From Colimorpha sp045642445 (lineage in GTDB: Bacteria > Bacteroidota > Bacteroidia > Bacteroidales > P3), in the NCBI GenBank assembly GCA_045642445.1, contig JAZUIX010000069.1, positions 1 through 9,085 on the forward strand: a stretch of DNA of 9,085 nucleotides, read 5' to 3'. How positions within the stretch are numbered: position 1 is the stretch's first letter; each line of letters opens with the position of its first letter. The notes beneath the pieces were generated by a model. The model was not told the origin of the DNA, did not search any database, and saw nothing but the letters and a program-made list of their open reading frames with translations. A program made the translations under genes and the position numbers. Shown here piece by piece: positions 1 through 7,043 of the stretch.

Positions 1-461
1 GCGTCGAAGAGGCGCTGGTAGCTCTGTCGCGAGCGCTCGCCGAGGGAGAGGGTGATGGCGCAATCGGGGTAGGCGTTTCGGACGGCGGCGACGATGTCGC
101 ACATACGGTCGTCGTCGAACCAGGCGTCTTCGCCCCCCTGCATGACGAAGGTGCGGAAACCGAGGGAGTGGCCCTGCTGGCAACATTCGAGTATCTGCTC
201 CTTGGTAAGGCGGTAGCGGCGGACGTTGTTCTGGCTTCGGCGTATGCCGCAGTAGAGGCAGTCGTTTTTGCAATGGTTGGAGATTTCGATGAGGCCGCGC
301 ATGAATATTTTGTTGCCGTAGACGCGTTGGGCTTCGGCACGCGAGCATTGGAAGAGGTATTGGATGAGCGGCTGGTCTTCGGTGGCGAGGATGCCGGCGA
401 GCTGCTCGAGGGTGATATCGCGGCGGGAGAGGATTTGGTCGATGACGGAGGTTGTGGGCAT
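1..461 (-). CDS. hydE: [FeFe] hydrogenase H-cluster radical SAM maturase HydE, N-terminal part
   Basis: HydE is a cytosolic radical S-adenosylmethionine enzyme that, with HydF and HydG, builds the diiron part of the H-cluster of [FeFe] hydrogenase. The visible 153 codons start with MPTTSVIDQILSRRDITLEQ. The motif YGNKIFMRGLIEISN leads into CKNDCLYC (Cys 64, 68, 71), the CX3CX2C site for the SAM-binding [4Fe-4S] cluster. MQGGED and TLSLGER follow at about residues 105 and 138, as expected for HydE. The family is usually about 350 residues, so over half of the gene lies beyond position 1. The start at 461 follows an A-rich leader without a Shine-Dalgarno sequence, which is normal in Bacteroidota. 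The gene lies 67 bp downstream of the GH20 gene on the same strand, with an octamer array filling the gap, so co-transcription is possible. BioB or PylB are less likely, because the residues around the cysteines fit HydE best. Confidence 0.93.
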   Translation of the reverse strand, partial: MPTTSVIDQILSRRDITLEQLAGILATEDQPLIQYLFQCSRAEAQRVYGNKIFMRGLIEISNHCKNDCLYCGIRRSQNNVRRYRLTKEQILECCQQGHSLGFRTFVMQGGEDAWFDDDRMCDIVAAVRNAYPDCAITLSLGERSRQSYQRLFD

Positions 462-472
462 TTGTTTTTTGA

Positions 473-528
473 TTTTTTCGGGGTTTCGAGTTTTCGAGTT
501 TTCGAGGTTTCGAGGTTTCGAGGTTTCG
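473..528 (-). repeat. Octamer tandem array between GH20 gene and hydE (7 units)
   Basis: Read on the minus strand, the array begins at the base after the GH20 stop codon. Its units are CGAAACCT three times, CGAAAACT twice, CGAAACCC and CGAAAAAA. It ends 11 nt before the hydE start codon. The phase is exactly 8 bp throughout. A second array with the same core (CGAAA) and the same orientation relative to its genes sits at 4035-4098. The function is unknown. Options are an inserted spacer in an operon, a transcript structure element, or a slippage-prone leader. Confidence 0.9.
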
Positions 529-2391
529 TTAAATTTTAAATTCGTAGATGCCTTCGCGGGGGTGGCCGAGGTAGAGGGAGAGGACGCGGAGGCGGGTGTT
601 GGGCGGGAGCCGCATGGGAGTGGTGTAGAGGGGCGACTCGGGTGTGGGGTCGGAGCCGTCGGTGGTGTAGTAGAGGTAGGTGCCCGCCACTTCGGTGGTG
701 AGGGTGACGAGATATTCGCCGCCGTCGAGGGTTTTGGTGACGACGGGTTTGAAGGATCCGTCGCAGCAGGCATAGCCGTTGGCACGGAGGCTGGCTTTGC
801 GATGTTCTATTTTTTCGCGGAAGCGGAGCCAATCCTTGCGGTCGAGAGGTGTCCAGAAGTTTTCGGCGATGGCGCACAGGCGAGGCAGGAGCATGTATTC
901 GGCCTGCTCGTAGGTGTTGACGAAATCGGTCCACAGCAAGGCTTCGCCGCCAAGGACGTGTTGCGACTGCTGCAGGGTGAGGCCCACGGGCACAGGGTCG
1001 TGCTGGTAGGCTTTGAAGAGGCTCAGGTAGGCGCCCATGGCCAAAGGCTGGTAGGCGGAATCGGCCTGATAGTAGCTGAGATCGGAGTATTCGGGGAGGG
1101 CCATGACGATGTCGAAGCCGCTGGCGGCTGCCTGGAGGGCCTTGTCGGTATTGCTCCACGCCATAACGACGGCATCGGAGGAAACGGCATTATGTTCGAC
1201 AACATCGTCCCAGGCGACGAGCTGTTTGCCCTTGAGGGTGAGGTATTCTTCGACTTGCGACAAGAACCATGCGCAGAACTGGTCTTCGTTGGCAAGGCCG
1301 AGGGAGCGCATGCGTTTCTGGCATTTGGGACACGACTCCCAATTGTCTTTGATAGGGGCATCGCCGCCGATGTGGATATACTGCGAGGGGAAGAGTTGCG
1401 CCACCTCGTCGAGGATGTCGCGGACGAACTGCAGGGTGGCGTCGTTACCCAAGCAGAGGATGGCTCTTGGCGGCCAGCAGGGGCCTATGGCGACGGTATA
1501 GGGGGTGGTGTCGCACGCCAGTTGGGGCATGGCTGCGAGAATGGAACTGCAATGTGCGGGGAGGTCGATTTCGGGGATGACCTCGATGTTGCGTTGTGCG
1601 GCGTAAGCCACTATTTCGGCAATTTCCTGCCGGCTGTAGAAGCCGCCGTAGGTGGGCTCTTCGTCGGGACGAGGGGGTTGTTCTTCGCCCCAGGGGGTGC
1701 CGGTACGGTCGACTCGCCAGGAGCCGATGTCGTTGAGTTGCGGGTATTTTTCGATTTCGATACGCCAGCCATGGTCGTCGGTAAGATGCCAATGGAACTT
1801 GTTGAGCTTGTAGGCGGCCATGAGGTCGAGGTGTTTTTCAATCTGTTTGACGGTAAAGAAATGGCGGCAGACGTCGAGATGGCTGCCACGCCAGGAGAAA
1901 CGGGGGTAGTCGACGATGGAACATTCGGGGAGGGTGATGGAGCGGTAGTCGCGGACGTGGATGTCGTCGGGGAGCATCTGGAGGAGTGTCTGATAGCCGT
2001 AGAAGAGGCCCGCTTCGGTGTTGGCGCTAATATAAATGCCTTCGGGGCGGACGTTGAGGAGGTAGCCTTCGTCGCCGAGGCGGTCGTTGGCGGAGTCGTT
2101 GAGGGAGAAAGTGATGGTATTGTCGTCGGGAGTGCCGATAAAGGCGGGACGAATGTGCATTTGGCGGAGCGATTTGGCGATATATTTGGCCGTTGGAGTG
2201 TTTTGACCCATGTTGCCGAAGCACACTTTGGTGTGGCGGTCGAGGGTGAAGGTGCGCCCTTTTTTGACCACACTCACGGGTTCCGGAACAACGGAATAAT
2301 CTGATACCGTGACGTTTTCACCACATGATACCAAAAGCAGCACCATCGTCAGAATAAGCAAAAGTCGATATTTTATTGCCTTGTTCTCCAT
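529..2391 (-). CDS. GH20 beta-N-acetylhexosaminidase-like lipoprotein lacking the catalytic Glu
   Basis: A 620-residue member of glycoside hydrolase family 20, which removes terminal GlcNAc or GalNAc from glycans by substrate-assisted catalysis. A signal peptide ends in a lipobox (LLLVSC, Cys 23), so the protein should be lipid-anchored in the envelope. Residues 31-157 form the GH20b-like N-terminal domain. The barrel spans about 160-515, with WRGSHLDVCRHFF (167-179), HWHLTDDHGWR (200-210), EIDLPAH (274-280), YIHIGGD (338-344), AWDD (393-396) and LLWTDF (485-490). Residues 565-615 resemble the chitobiase C-terminal domain (YYTTDGSDPTPESPLYTTP). In active enzymes HIGGD is followed by Glu, the general acid/base. 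Here it is followed by APIKDNW, so Ala 345 takes that place while Asp 344 is kept. LPAH for LPGH and WTD for WTE are further departures. The fold assignment is firm, but activity is doubtful. The start at 2391 has a good promoter box just upstream. Confidence 0.95.
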   Translation of the reverse strand: MENKAIKYRLLLILTMVLLLVSCGENVTVSDYSVVPEPVSVVKKGRTFTLDRHTKVCFGNMGQNTPTAKYIAKSLRQMHIRPAFIGTPDDNTITFSLNDSANDRLGDEGYLLNVRPEGIYISANTEAGLFYGYQTLLQMLPDDIHVRDYRSITLPECSIVDYPRFSWRGSHLDVCRHFFTVKQIEKHLDLMAAYKLNKFHWHLTDDHGWRIEIEKYPQLNDIGSWRVDRTGTPWGEEQPPRPDEEPTYGGFYSRQEIAEIVAYAAQRNIEVIPEIDLPAHCSSILAAMPQLACDTTPYTVAIGPCWPPRAILCLGNDATLQFVRDILDEVAQLFPSQYIHIGGDAPIKDNWESCPKCQKRMRSLGLANEDQFCAWFLSQVEEYLTLKGKQLVAWDDVVEHNAVSSDAVVMAWSNTDKALQAAASGFDIVMALPEYSDLSYYQADSAYQPLAMGAYLSLFKAYQHDPVPVGLTLQQSQHVLGGEALLWTDFVNTYEQAEYMLLPRLCAIAENFWTPLDRKDWLRFREKIEHRKASLRANGYACCDGSFKPVVTKTLDGGEYLVTLTTEVAGTYLYYTTDGSDPTPESPLYTTPMRLPPNTRLRVLSLYLGHPREGIYEFKI

Positions 2392-2405
2392 CTTAAATGA
2401 AGTTG

Positions 2406-2436
2406 CAAAAATACAAAAAAATATTTGTGTGGCGAA
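2406..2436 (-). promoter_or_regulatory. Bacteroidota-type promoter for the GH20 gene
   Basis: On the minus strand TATTTTTG (2413-2406) matches the -7 consensus TAnnTTTG of the primary sigma factor of Bacteroides. TTCG at 2436-2433, one base off the -33 consensus TTTG, lies 19 bp upstream, which is the expected spacing. The box ends 14 bp before the start codon, implying a very short leader. The rest of 2392-2540 is AT-rich and should also hold the promoter of the divergent flippase gene. TTTTTTTG runs end at 2476 and 2496 there, but their spacing does not fit the consensus. Confidence 0.6.
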
Positions 2437-2540
2437 TATTGTTAAGAATATTTATAAATTATACAATATTTTTTTGAGAAAAACGTTATTTTTTTGAAAG
2501 AAAAAATAAAGACTATCAATCAAGAAATATTCTTACAACC

Positions 2541-4034
2541 ATGGCACAGAATTCTTTAAAACGGCTGCTTTCCGACACCATGATTTATGGTTTGAGCAGC
2601 ATCATAGGACGCTTCCTCAACTATCTGCTGGTGCCTCTCTATACTTACAAAATTAACGCAGCCACAGGCGATTATGGTTTGGTTACGGAGATGTACTCCT
2701 ACACGGCGTTGCTGCTGGTGATGCTGACGTTCGGCATGGAAACGACGTTCTTTTATTTTGCCAACAAGTACCGCGACAGGGCCGACAAGGTGTTTTCTAC
2801 AGCCATTATAGCTGTGGGGAGTGTGGCGGCGGTATTTGTGCTGCTGGTGTTTGGCTTTATCAACCCCATTGCCGAAGGCATAGGGTATACGGCGCATCCC
2901 GAATTCATCACCATGATGTCCATCGTGGTGGCGTTCGACGCCTTCCAGGCGATATTGTTCGCGTTGCTGCGTTATCAGGGCCGTCCGTGGAAATTTGCTT
3001 TCCTGAAGCTGCTTTTCATTTTCTGCAACATAGGGCTCAACCTGTTCGTGTTTCTCTTGGCGCCGAGTTTGGCGGTATCGCATCCGTCGATCATGGGGTG
3101 GTACGACCCCGGCTATATGGTGGGTTACATCTTTGTGGTGAACCTCATCTGCACCATGGGCATCACTTTGTTTTTCATACCCGAGTTGAGAAAGTTGCGT
3201 TTCGGCGTTGATTTCAAACTGTTGCGCGAGATGCTGCGATACACCTGGCCGTTGTTGCTTTTTGGTATTGCGGGCATTCTGAACCAAGTGGCCGACAAGA
3301 TTTGTTTCCGCCACATCATCGGCGGCGAAGAGGGCAAAATACAGCTGGGCATCTACGGTGCCTGCGTGAAGATTGCGATGATTATGGCCATGATCACCCA
3401 GGCCTTCCGCTACGCTTACGAGCCTTTTGTGTTCGGAGGCGGCAAGGATCGCGGCAGCAAGGAGAGCCAGGCGCAGGTGATGAAATACTTTGTGATGTTC
3501 GCCCTGCTGGCGTTTTTGGCGGTAATGTCGTACCTCGACATTTTTAAGTATATCATCTCCCCCACTTATTGGGAAGGTTTGAAGGTGGTGCCCATCGTGA
3601 TGATGGCAGAAATATTCATGAGCATATATTTCAACCTCTCGTTTTGGTACAAACTCATCGAACAGACGTGGTGGGGAGCCATATTCTCGGCCATCGGATG
3701 TGTGGTGCTGCTGGCCATCAACTTCATCTTTGTGCCGAAATACGGCTATATGGCATGCGCCTGGGGCGGATTTGCCGGCTACGGGGTGTGCATGGTGCTC
3801 TCCTATCTGGTGGGTCATAAGAAAAGCCCCGTGCCCTACAAGTTGGGGACGTTGTTCGGCTATTTCGCCTTGGCATTGGGGCTATACGCGGCGAGCGTGT
3901 GGCTGAAACCCGAGCAGCTGGGGTGGGAACTGGCGTTGAACACTTTGCTGCTGCTGGTGTATGTGGGAGTGGTGCTGTATAACGAAAGATCGTTGACAAA
4001 AAGTGTGTTGAGAAAATTGAAGATAATAAGATAA
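2541..4034 (+). CDS. Polysaccharide/oligosaccharide flippase, MOP superfamily (Wzx-like)
   Basis: A 497-residue, very hydrophobic protein with about 12-14 predicted membrane segments, the size and layout of the polysaccharide transporter branch of the MOP superfamily. These proteins flip undecaprenyl-linked sugar units across the inner membrane for O-antigen, capsule or exopolysaccharide. The N-terminus fits the family: SLKRLLSDTMIYGLSSIIGR followed by FLNYLLVPLYTYKI, with charged residues before the first segment. The middle has RYTWPLLLFGIAGILNQVAD (about 236-255) followed by a cytoplasmic loop with ITQAFRYAYEPFVF, also typical. The C-terminus LRKLKIIR is basic and cytoplasmic. The start at 2541 is supported by the coding pattern beginning there and by the lack of an earlier in-frame start. 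There is no Shine-Dalgarno sequence. No glycosyltransferase or other sugar-pathway gene is in the window, so the substrate cannot be named. The next gene lies 71 bp downstream across an octamer array. Confidence 0.9.
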   Translation: MAQNSLKRLLSDTMIYGLSSIIGRFLNYLLVPLYTYKINAATGDYGLVTEMYSYTALLLVMLTFGMETTFFYFANKYRDRADKVFSTAIIAVGSVAAVFVLLVFGFINPIAEGIGYTAHPEFITMMSIVVAFDAFQAILFALLRYQGRPWKFAFLKLLFIFCNIGLNLFVFLLAPSLAVSHPSIMGWYDPGYMVGYIFVVNLICTMGITLFFIPELRKLRFGVDFKLLREMLRYTWPLLLFGIAGILNQVADKICFRHIIGGEEGKIQLGIYGACVKIAMIMAMITQAFRYAYEPFVFGGGKDRGSKESQAQVMKYFVMFALLAFLAVMSYLDIFKYIISPTYWEGLKVVPIVMMAEIFMSIYFNLSFWYKLIEQTWWGAIFSAIGCVVLLAINFIFVPKYGYMACAWGGFAGYGVCMVLSYLVGHKKSPVPYKLGTLFGYFALALGLYAASVWLKPEQLGWELALNTLLLLVYVGVVLYNERSLTKSVLRKLKIIR

Positions 4035-4098
4035 CTCGAAATCTCGATAATTCGAAAATTCGAAAATTCGAAAATTCGAAATCTTGAAAACCCGATAA
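4035..4098 (+). repeat. Octamer tandem array between flippase and T9SS-substrate genes (8 units)
   Basis: The array starts at the base after the flippase stop codon. Its units are CTCGAAAT, CTCGATAA, TTCGAAAA three times, TTCGAAAT, CTTGAAAA and CCCGATAA. Seven bases (AAAAAAC) then separate it from the ATG at 4106. The phase is exactly 8 bp. Adjacent units create the 6-bp palindrome TTCGAA. The layout, stop codon to array to A-rich bases to start codon, matches the array at 473-528 on the opposite strand. Confidence 0.92.
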
Positions 4099-4105
4099 AA
4101 AAAAC

Positions 4106-6520
4106 ATGACTAAAAAACTTATCCCCGCCATATTGCTGTTGCTCTTGCTGTTGCCAAAGGCCCAATCGCAACAGGAATATCCCGTGATACCTTTTGCGAC
4201 ACAGGGCACCGATTTCTGGGTGGCTTTTCCGTGGAACTTCGAAGGCATGACATGGGGGCCAAAAGTATACCTCGCCGTCGTGGCCGAAAGGGATTGCGAC
4301 CTGACCATAGCCAACGAAAGATTGGATTTCCACCGGTCATACCACATTATGCGCCGTTTTATGGCAGGACCCGACACCAACATCATCGAGCTGGACTTTG
4401 AGTGGGTGCACAACGTCGACACCCTCGTGGCAGGTCTTTCGCCTTCGCAGCAACCCGCCAACCAACCCAACAATATGTGTTTCCACATCACCACAACCGA
4501 CACGGTCGGGGTGTTCGCCGTAATGGGGTCGTACAACAAACATTCGCCCGTGAACCTCCTTCCCACCGAGATGCTTCGCGACGAATATGTGTTGCAGGCG
4601 TATCCGCACGAACCGCATGGTGGCGGCAATCAGAAATTTGCCATTGTGGCCACCGAGGACAATACCGTCGTGGACATAGTGCTCACCGACAGCACCTGGG
4701 TGGGTCAGATGCCTGGAGACACGGTCTCCGTGACCCTGCAACGCGGACAATTCTACTACCTGCGTTCGGCTTATCTGCCCGAAGACTATATCGAAGACCC
4801 CTCCTACCGACCGCAACGCATAAACCTTCCGAACCATGTAATCGGCAGCAACGCCTCGGTGTCGGTATGCCGCTACATTAGCGACCTCTCGGGCACCCGC
4901 ATCAAAGCTCGCGACCACAAACGTATCGCCGTCTTTTCGGGTTCCAGCATCAAACGACGCGACTTCGAGCAACAGATACCCGTGCGGTATGCCGGCAAAG
5001 AATATGTCATATTCCCCATTATTGCCGACACCATTCCCGAGGACGCGCGGCACAGACATAATGAGTCGTACATACGCATTACCGCCCTACACAATAGCAC
5101 CAACCTTGTTTTCAACGGATTATACCCCGTAAGCCTCAACGCCAACGAGAATTATTGGGCGGTACTCCCCTCAACGGATGAACCTTACTATATCACAGCC
5201 AACAAGCCCATAGTATGCTATTCATTAGATTCGGTGAAAACCCATGACACAGGAGGTTACAATCTATGCTTGTTTTGGAACAAACCTACCGAATATTGGA
5301 TGAATACCCCCGCCTCGTTCACCACGATATGCTCTCACGACAACAACGGTAACAGATATTATGTTCAGCCTTTTGTGACGCACGTTGCCATCAAAACCGA
5401 AGATCGGCACAATCTGCGTTTTGACGAATACCGCATCGACTCGCTTTACCAAGGAATACCCGGGTCGAGATTCAGCATGGCCCATTTCAACCATTGGTAC
5501 CAGCTCAACAGCAGCCACGGACAAGGCACGCATCATTTCAGTCACGACGATGGGGCCCGATTTTATGCCGTACACTCCAACGGCTACGACGTGATGCATG
5601 TGCCTCATGCCCAACCCTCGAAATGCTACCTATATATCGGCAACACCTTGGCCGACAGCATGCCGCCCAACCATGGCCAATGTCACACCGACAGCCTTCA
5701 TCTGCGCCTGGCACACGAATGTCCCGCCGACAGCATCGTGTGGGATTTCGGCGATGGGACGACGCTTGCAGGTCCTTCCGCAACCGTGGCTAAATGCAGC
5801 CACCTTTTCGCCACACCGGGACACTACTCCGTGCAAGGCATCGTGATATACCCCTACGAAGGTTATTTCACACGCCCTTACGACACCCTCTCTTTCGAGT
5901 TGGACATCTGGGGCGAAACCGATTCTGTGATAGATATGACCGTGTGCGAAAATGGCGGCTATTTCCGCGACATGTATATGGAATACGACAGCACCTACAT
6001 CTATACCGCTCCCGGCAACGGATTGGAGTGCGACACCATCTTCCACATCAACTTCGTCGGATGCCCCCATTGCCGCGATTATTTCGACACCATCCTGAAC
6101 GACGACCTGCCCTACAATTTCAACGGCTATGTGTTCGGCGGAGCGGTGGACGAAGCCATCGTTCGCATCGACATCGACGACGATTGCGACAGCATCATCT
6201 ACTACCACCTCTTCGTCTACATGTCCGACCCCAATATGGACAGCACCTTCATTTTGGCACCCAACATCTTCACTCCCAATAGCGACATCAACAACACGTT
6301 CAAGGTGGTGTGCAACAAATTCATTCGCGAAGCTCAAGTGTCGGTATTCGACCGTCGAGGCCTCCGTATAACACAATTCGACGGCATCAACGGCGAATGG
6401 GACGGCACACACAACGGGAACCCCTGTCCGATGGGGACATACGTATATTTTATCCGCTACATGCGCGCCGACATCAACGGGTGGCTCACCATGAAAGGAA
6501 CGGTCACATTAATACGGTAA
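4106..6520 (+). CDS. Secreted IgGFc-binding-like protein with PKD domain and type B T9SS sorting domain
   Basis: An 804-residue protein with a signal peptide (MTKK, then a run of leucines, cleavage probably after PKAQS near residue 21). TQGTDFWVAFPWNF at about 32-45 is the hallmark start of the IgGFc-binding N-terminal domain found in many Bacteroidota surface proteins, and the beta-rich region reaches about residue 500. A PKD domain follows (CPADSIVWDFGDGTTL, WDFGDG at 546-551). A Cys-rich stretch at 612-705 contains two weak repeats ending in a C-D-S/T-I pattern (CDTIFHINF, CDSIIYYHLF). The last ~90 residues, from LAPNIFTPNSDINNTF to MKGTVTLIR, are a type B (gliding-motility) T9SS sorting domain. 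The protein should cross the outer membrane through T9SS and be anchored or released there. The ligand is unknown; the domain name does not prove antibody binding. It lies downstream of the flippase and may share its transcript. Confidence 0.92.
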   Translation: MTKKLIPAILLLLLLLPKAQSQQEYPVIPFATQGTDFWVAFPWNFEGMTWGPKVYLAVVAERDCDLTIANERLDFHRSYHIMRRFMAGPDTNIIELDFEWVHNVDTLVAGLSPSQQPANQPNNMCFHITTTDTVGVFAVMGSYNKHSPVNLLPTEMLRDEYVLQAYPHEPHGGGNQKFAIVATEDNTVVDIVLTDSTWVGQMPGDTVSVTLQRGQFYYLRSAYLPEDYIEDPSYRPQRINLPNHVIGSNASVSVCRYISDLSGTRIKARDHKRIAVFSGSSIKRRDFEQQIPVRYAGKEYVIFPIIADTIPEDARHRHNESYIRITALHNSTNLVFNGLYPVSLNANENYWAVLPSTDEPYYITANKPIVCYSLDSVKTHDTGGYNLCLFWNKPTEYWMNTPASFTTICSHDNNGNRYYVQPFVTHVAIKTEDRHNLRFDEYRIDSLYQGIPGSRFSMAHFNHWYQLNSSHGQGTHHFSHDDGARFYAVHSNGYDVMHVPHAQPSKCYLYIGNTLADSMPPNHGQCHTDSLHLRLAHECPADSIVWDFGDGTTLAGPSATVAKCSHLFATPGHYSVQGIVIYPYEGYFTRPYDTLSFELDIWGETDSVIDMTVCENGGYFRDMYMEYDSTYIYTAPGNGLECDTIFHINFVGCPHCRDYFDTILNDDLPYNFNGYVFGGAVDEAIVRIDIDDDCDSIIYYHLFVYMSDPNMDSTFILAPNIFTPNSDINNTFKVVCNKFIREAQVSVFDRRGLRITQFDGINGEWDGTHNGNPCPMGTYVYFIRYMRADINGWLTMKGTVTLIR

Positions 6521-6531
6521 GTAACGGTAAA

Positions 6532-6566
6532 AAAATAACATGATACAATCCTATTGTACAAATGAG
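6532..6566. repeat. 35-bp direct repeat, copy 1
   Basis: Copy 1 of a 35-bp direct repeat, starting 12 bp after the stop codon of the T9SS-substrate gene. It matches copy 2 (6838-6872) at 34 of 35 positions, the difference being T to C in the second half. The core TACAAT-CCT-ATTGTA is an inverted repeat with a 3-bp centre, which is the kind of dyad a recombinase or dimeric protein could bind. Confidence 0.9.
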
Positions 6567-6837
6567 TCAATGGATAGAAAAGTGCCGAAGGCACTATCAC
6601 ACCGACTTGTCGGTGCTTTAACCCCACACTCGCAGTGTGGGGTATACGATGCCAAAATGTATCTGCGCCCGGAGGGGACGCTCCAAAATGTGGCAGACAA
6701 TATAGAGCGTCCCCTCGGAACGCGATTCTCTCGTCATACATACCACACACATCGGACTTTCGTCCTGATGTGTGGGGTTAAAGCACCTGTCGGTGAGGAT
6801 GTCCCTTTGGGACATGCCGCATCACTATGATGTAACC
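6567..6837. repeat. Hairpin-rich non-coding element between direct repeats (REP/MITE-like)
   Basis: These 271 bp contain a dense series of inverted repeats. They are GTGCC-GAA-GGCAC (6582-6594), CACCGAC-TT-GTCGGTG (6600-6615), ACCCCACACT-CGC-AGTGTGGGGT (6621-6643), GAGGGGACGCTC with its complement (6672-6683 and 6705-6716, 21-nt loop), CCACACACATC with GATGTGTGGGG (6743-6753 and 6767-6777, one mismatch, inner stem GGAC/GTCC), and ATGTCCC-TTT-GGGACAT (6799-6815). A perfect 18-bp inverted pair (6612-6629 and 6770-6787) spans several of these. The open frames on both strands mirror each other because of the inverted repeats, so coding is unlikely. The structure fits a mobile non-autonomous repeat or a structured RNA. 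No transposase is present. Confidence 0.75.
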
Positions 6838-6872
6838 AAAATAACATGATACAATCCTATCGTACAAATGAG
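6838..6872. repeat. 35-bp direct repeat, copy 2
   Basis: Copy 2 of the repeat at 6532-6566, closing the hairpin-rich element on its right side. The single change turns the inner dyad from TACAAT/ATTGTA into TACAAT/ATCGTA, breaking one base pair. The following 100 bp (6873-6975) shows nothing beyond a small AACGA/TCGTT dyad at 6893-6907. Confidence 0.9.
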
Positions 6873-6975
6873 GCAGTTTTATTTTCATCAAAAACGACAA
6901 CATCGTTACAACTTATTTTTTAATCGTTACTAAAGCAACCTGTCAGCATTTCAGCTTCAAAATAATAAAGAATTG

Positions 6976-7011
6976 AAAAAGAGAGTATGGTTATTGCCAC
7001 ACTCTCTTTTT
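6976..7011. terminator. Bidirectional intrinsic terminator between convergent genes
   Basis: AAAAAGAGAGT (6976-6986) pairs perfectly with ACTCTCTTTTT (7001-7011), and TGG/CCA extends the stem around a 6-nt loop. A-run and T-run flanks give a U tract in both directions. It lies between the plus-strand T9SS-substrate gene and the minus-strand MauE/DoxX-like gene, so it can stop transcripts from both sides. Confidence 0.88.
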
Positions 7012-7041
7012 ATATTTATTCGTTTTTTATATTTATTCGTT
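7008..7041. repeat. 17-bp tandem duplication
   Basis: Two perfect adjacent copies of TTTTATATTTATTCGTT (7008-7024 and 7025-7041) overlap the terminator's T tract and end 2 bp before the stop codon of the minus-strand gene. It is probably a simple slippage duplication. Confidence 0.85.
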
Positions 7042-7043
7042 CC

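Noticed and set aside
473..528. CRISPR array reading of the octamer repeats
   Set aside because: The units are 8 bp with no spacers and no cas genes nearby. CRISPR repeats are longer and alternate with unique spacers.
364..2304. A 646-codon open frame on the plus strand opposite the GH20 gene
   Set aside because: It is antisense to a clearly conserved protein, its translation is rich in Val, Gly and Glu without any domain, and it is explained by the GC-rich third codon positions of the real gene.
2556..3818. A 420-codon open frame on the minus strand opposite the flippase
   Set aside because: The translation is full of His and Gln with no membrane segments or motifs. It is a shadow of the flippase reading frame.
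6540..6830. A 96-codon open frame on the plus strand across the hairpin element
   Set aside because: Its start codon lies in the direct repeat and its sequence is dictated by inverted repeats, which also give a similar open frame on the other strand. No signal or domain is visible.
6532..6872. Insertion sequence with target-site duplication
   Set aside because: There is no transposase frame, and a 35-bp duplication is far longer than the target duplications of known insertion sequences. A non-autonomous or recombination-based repeat fits better.
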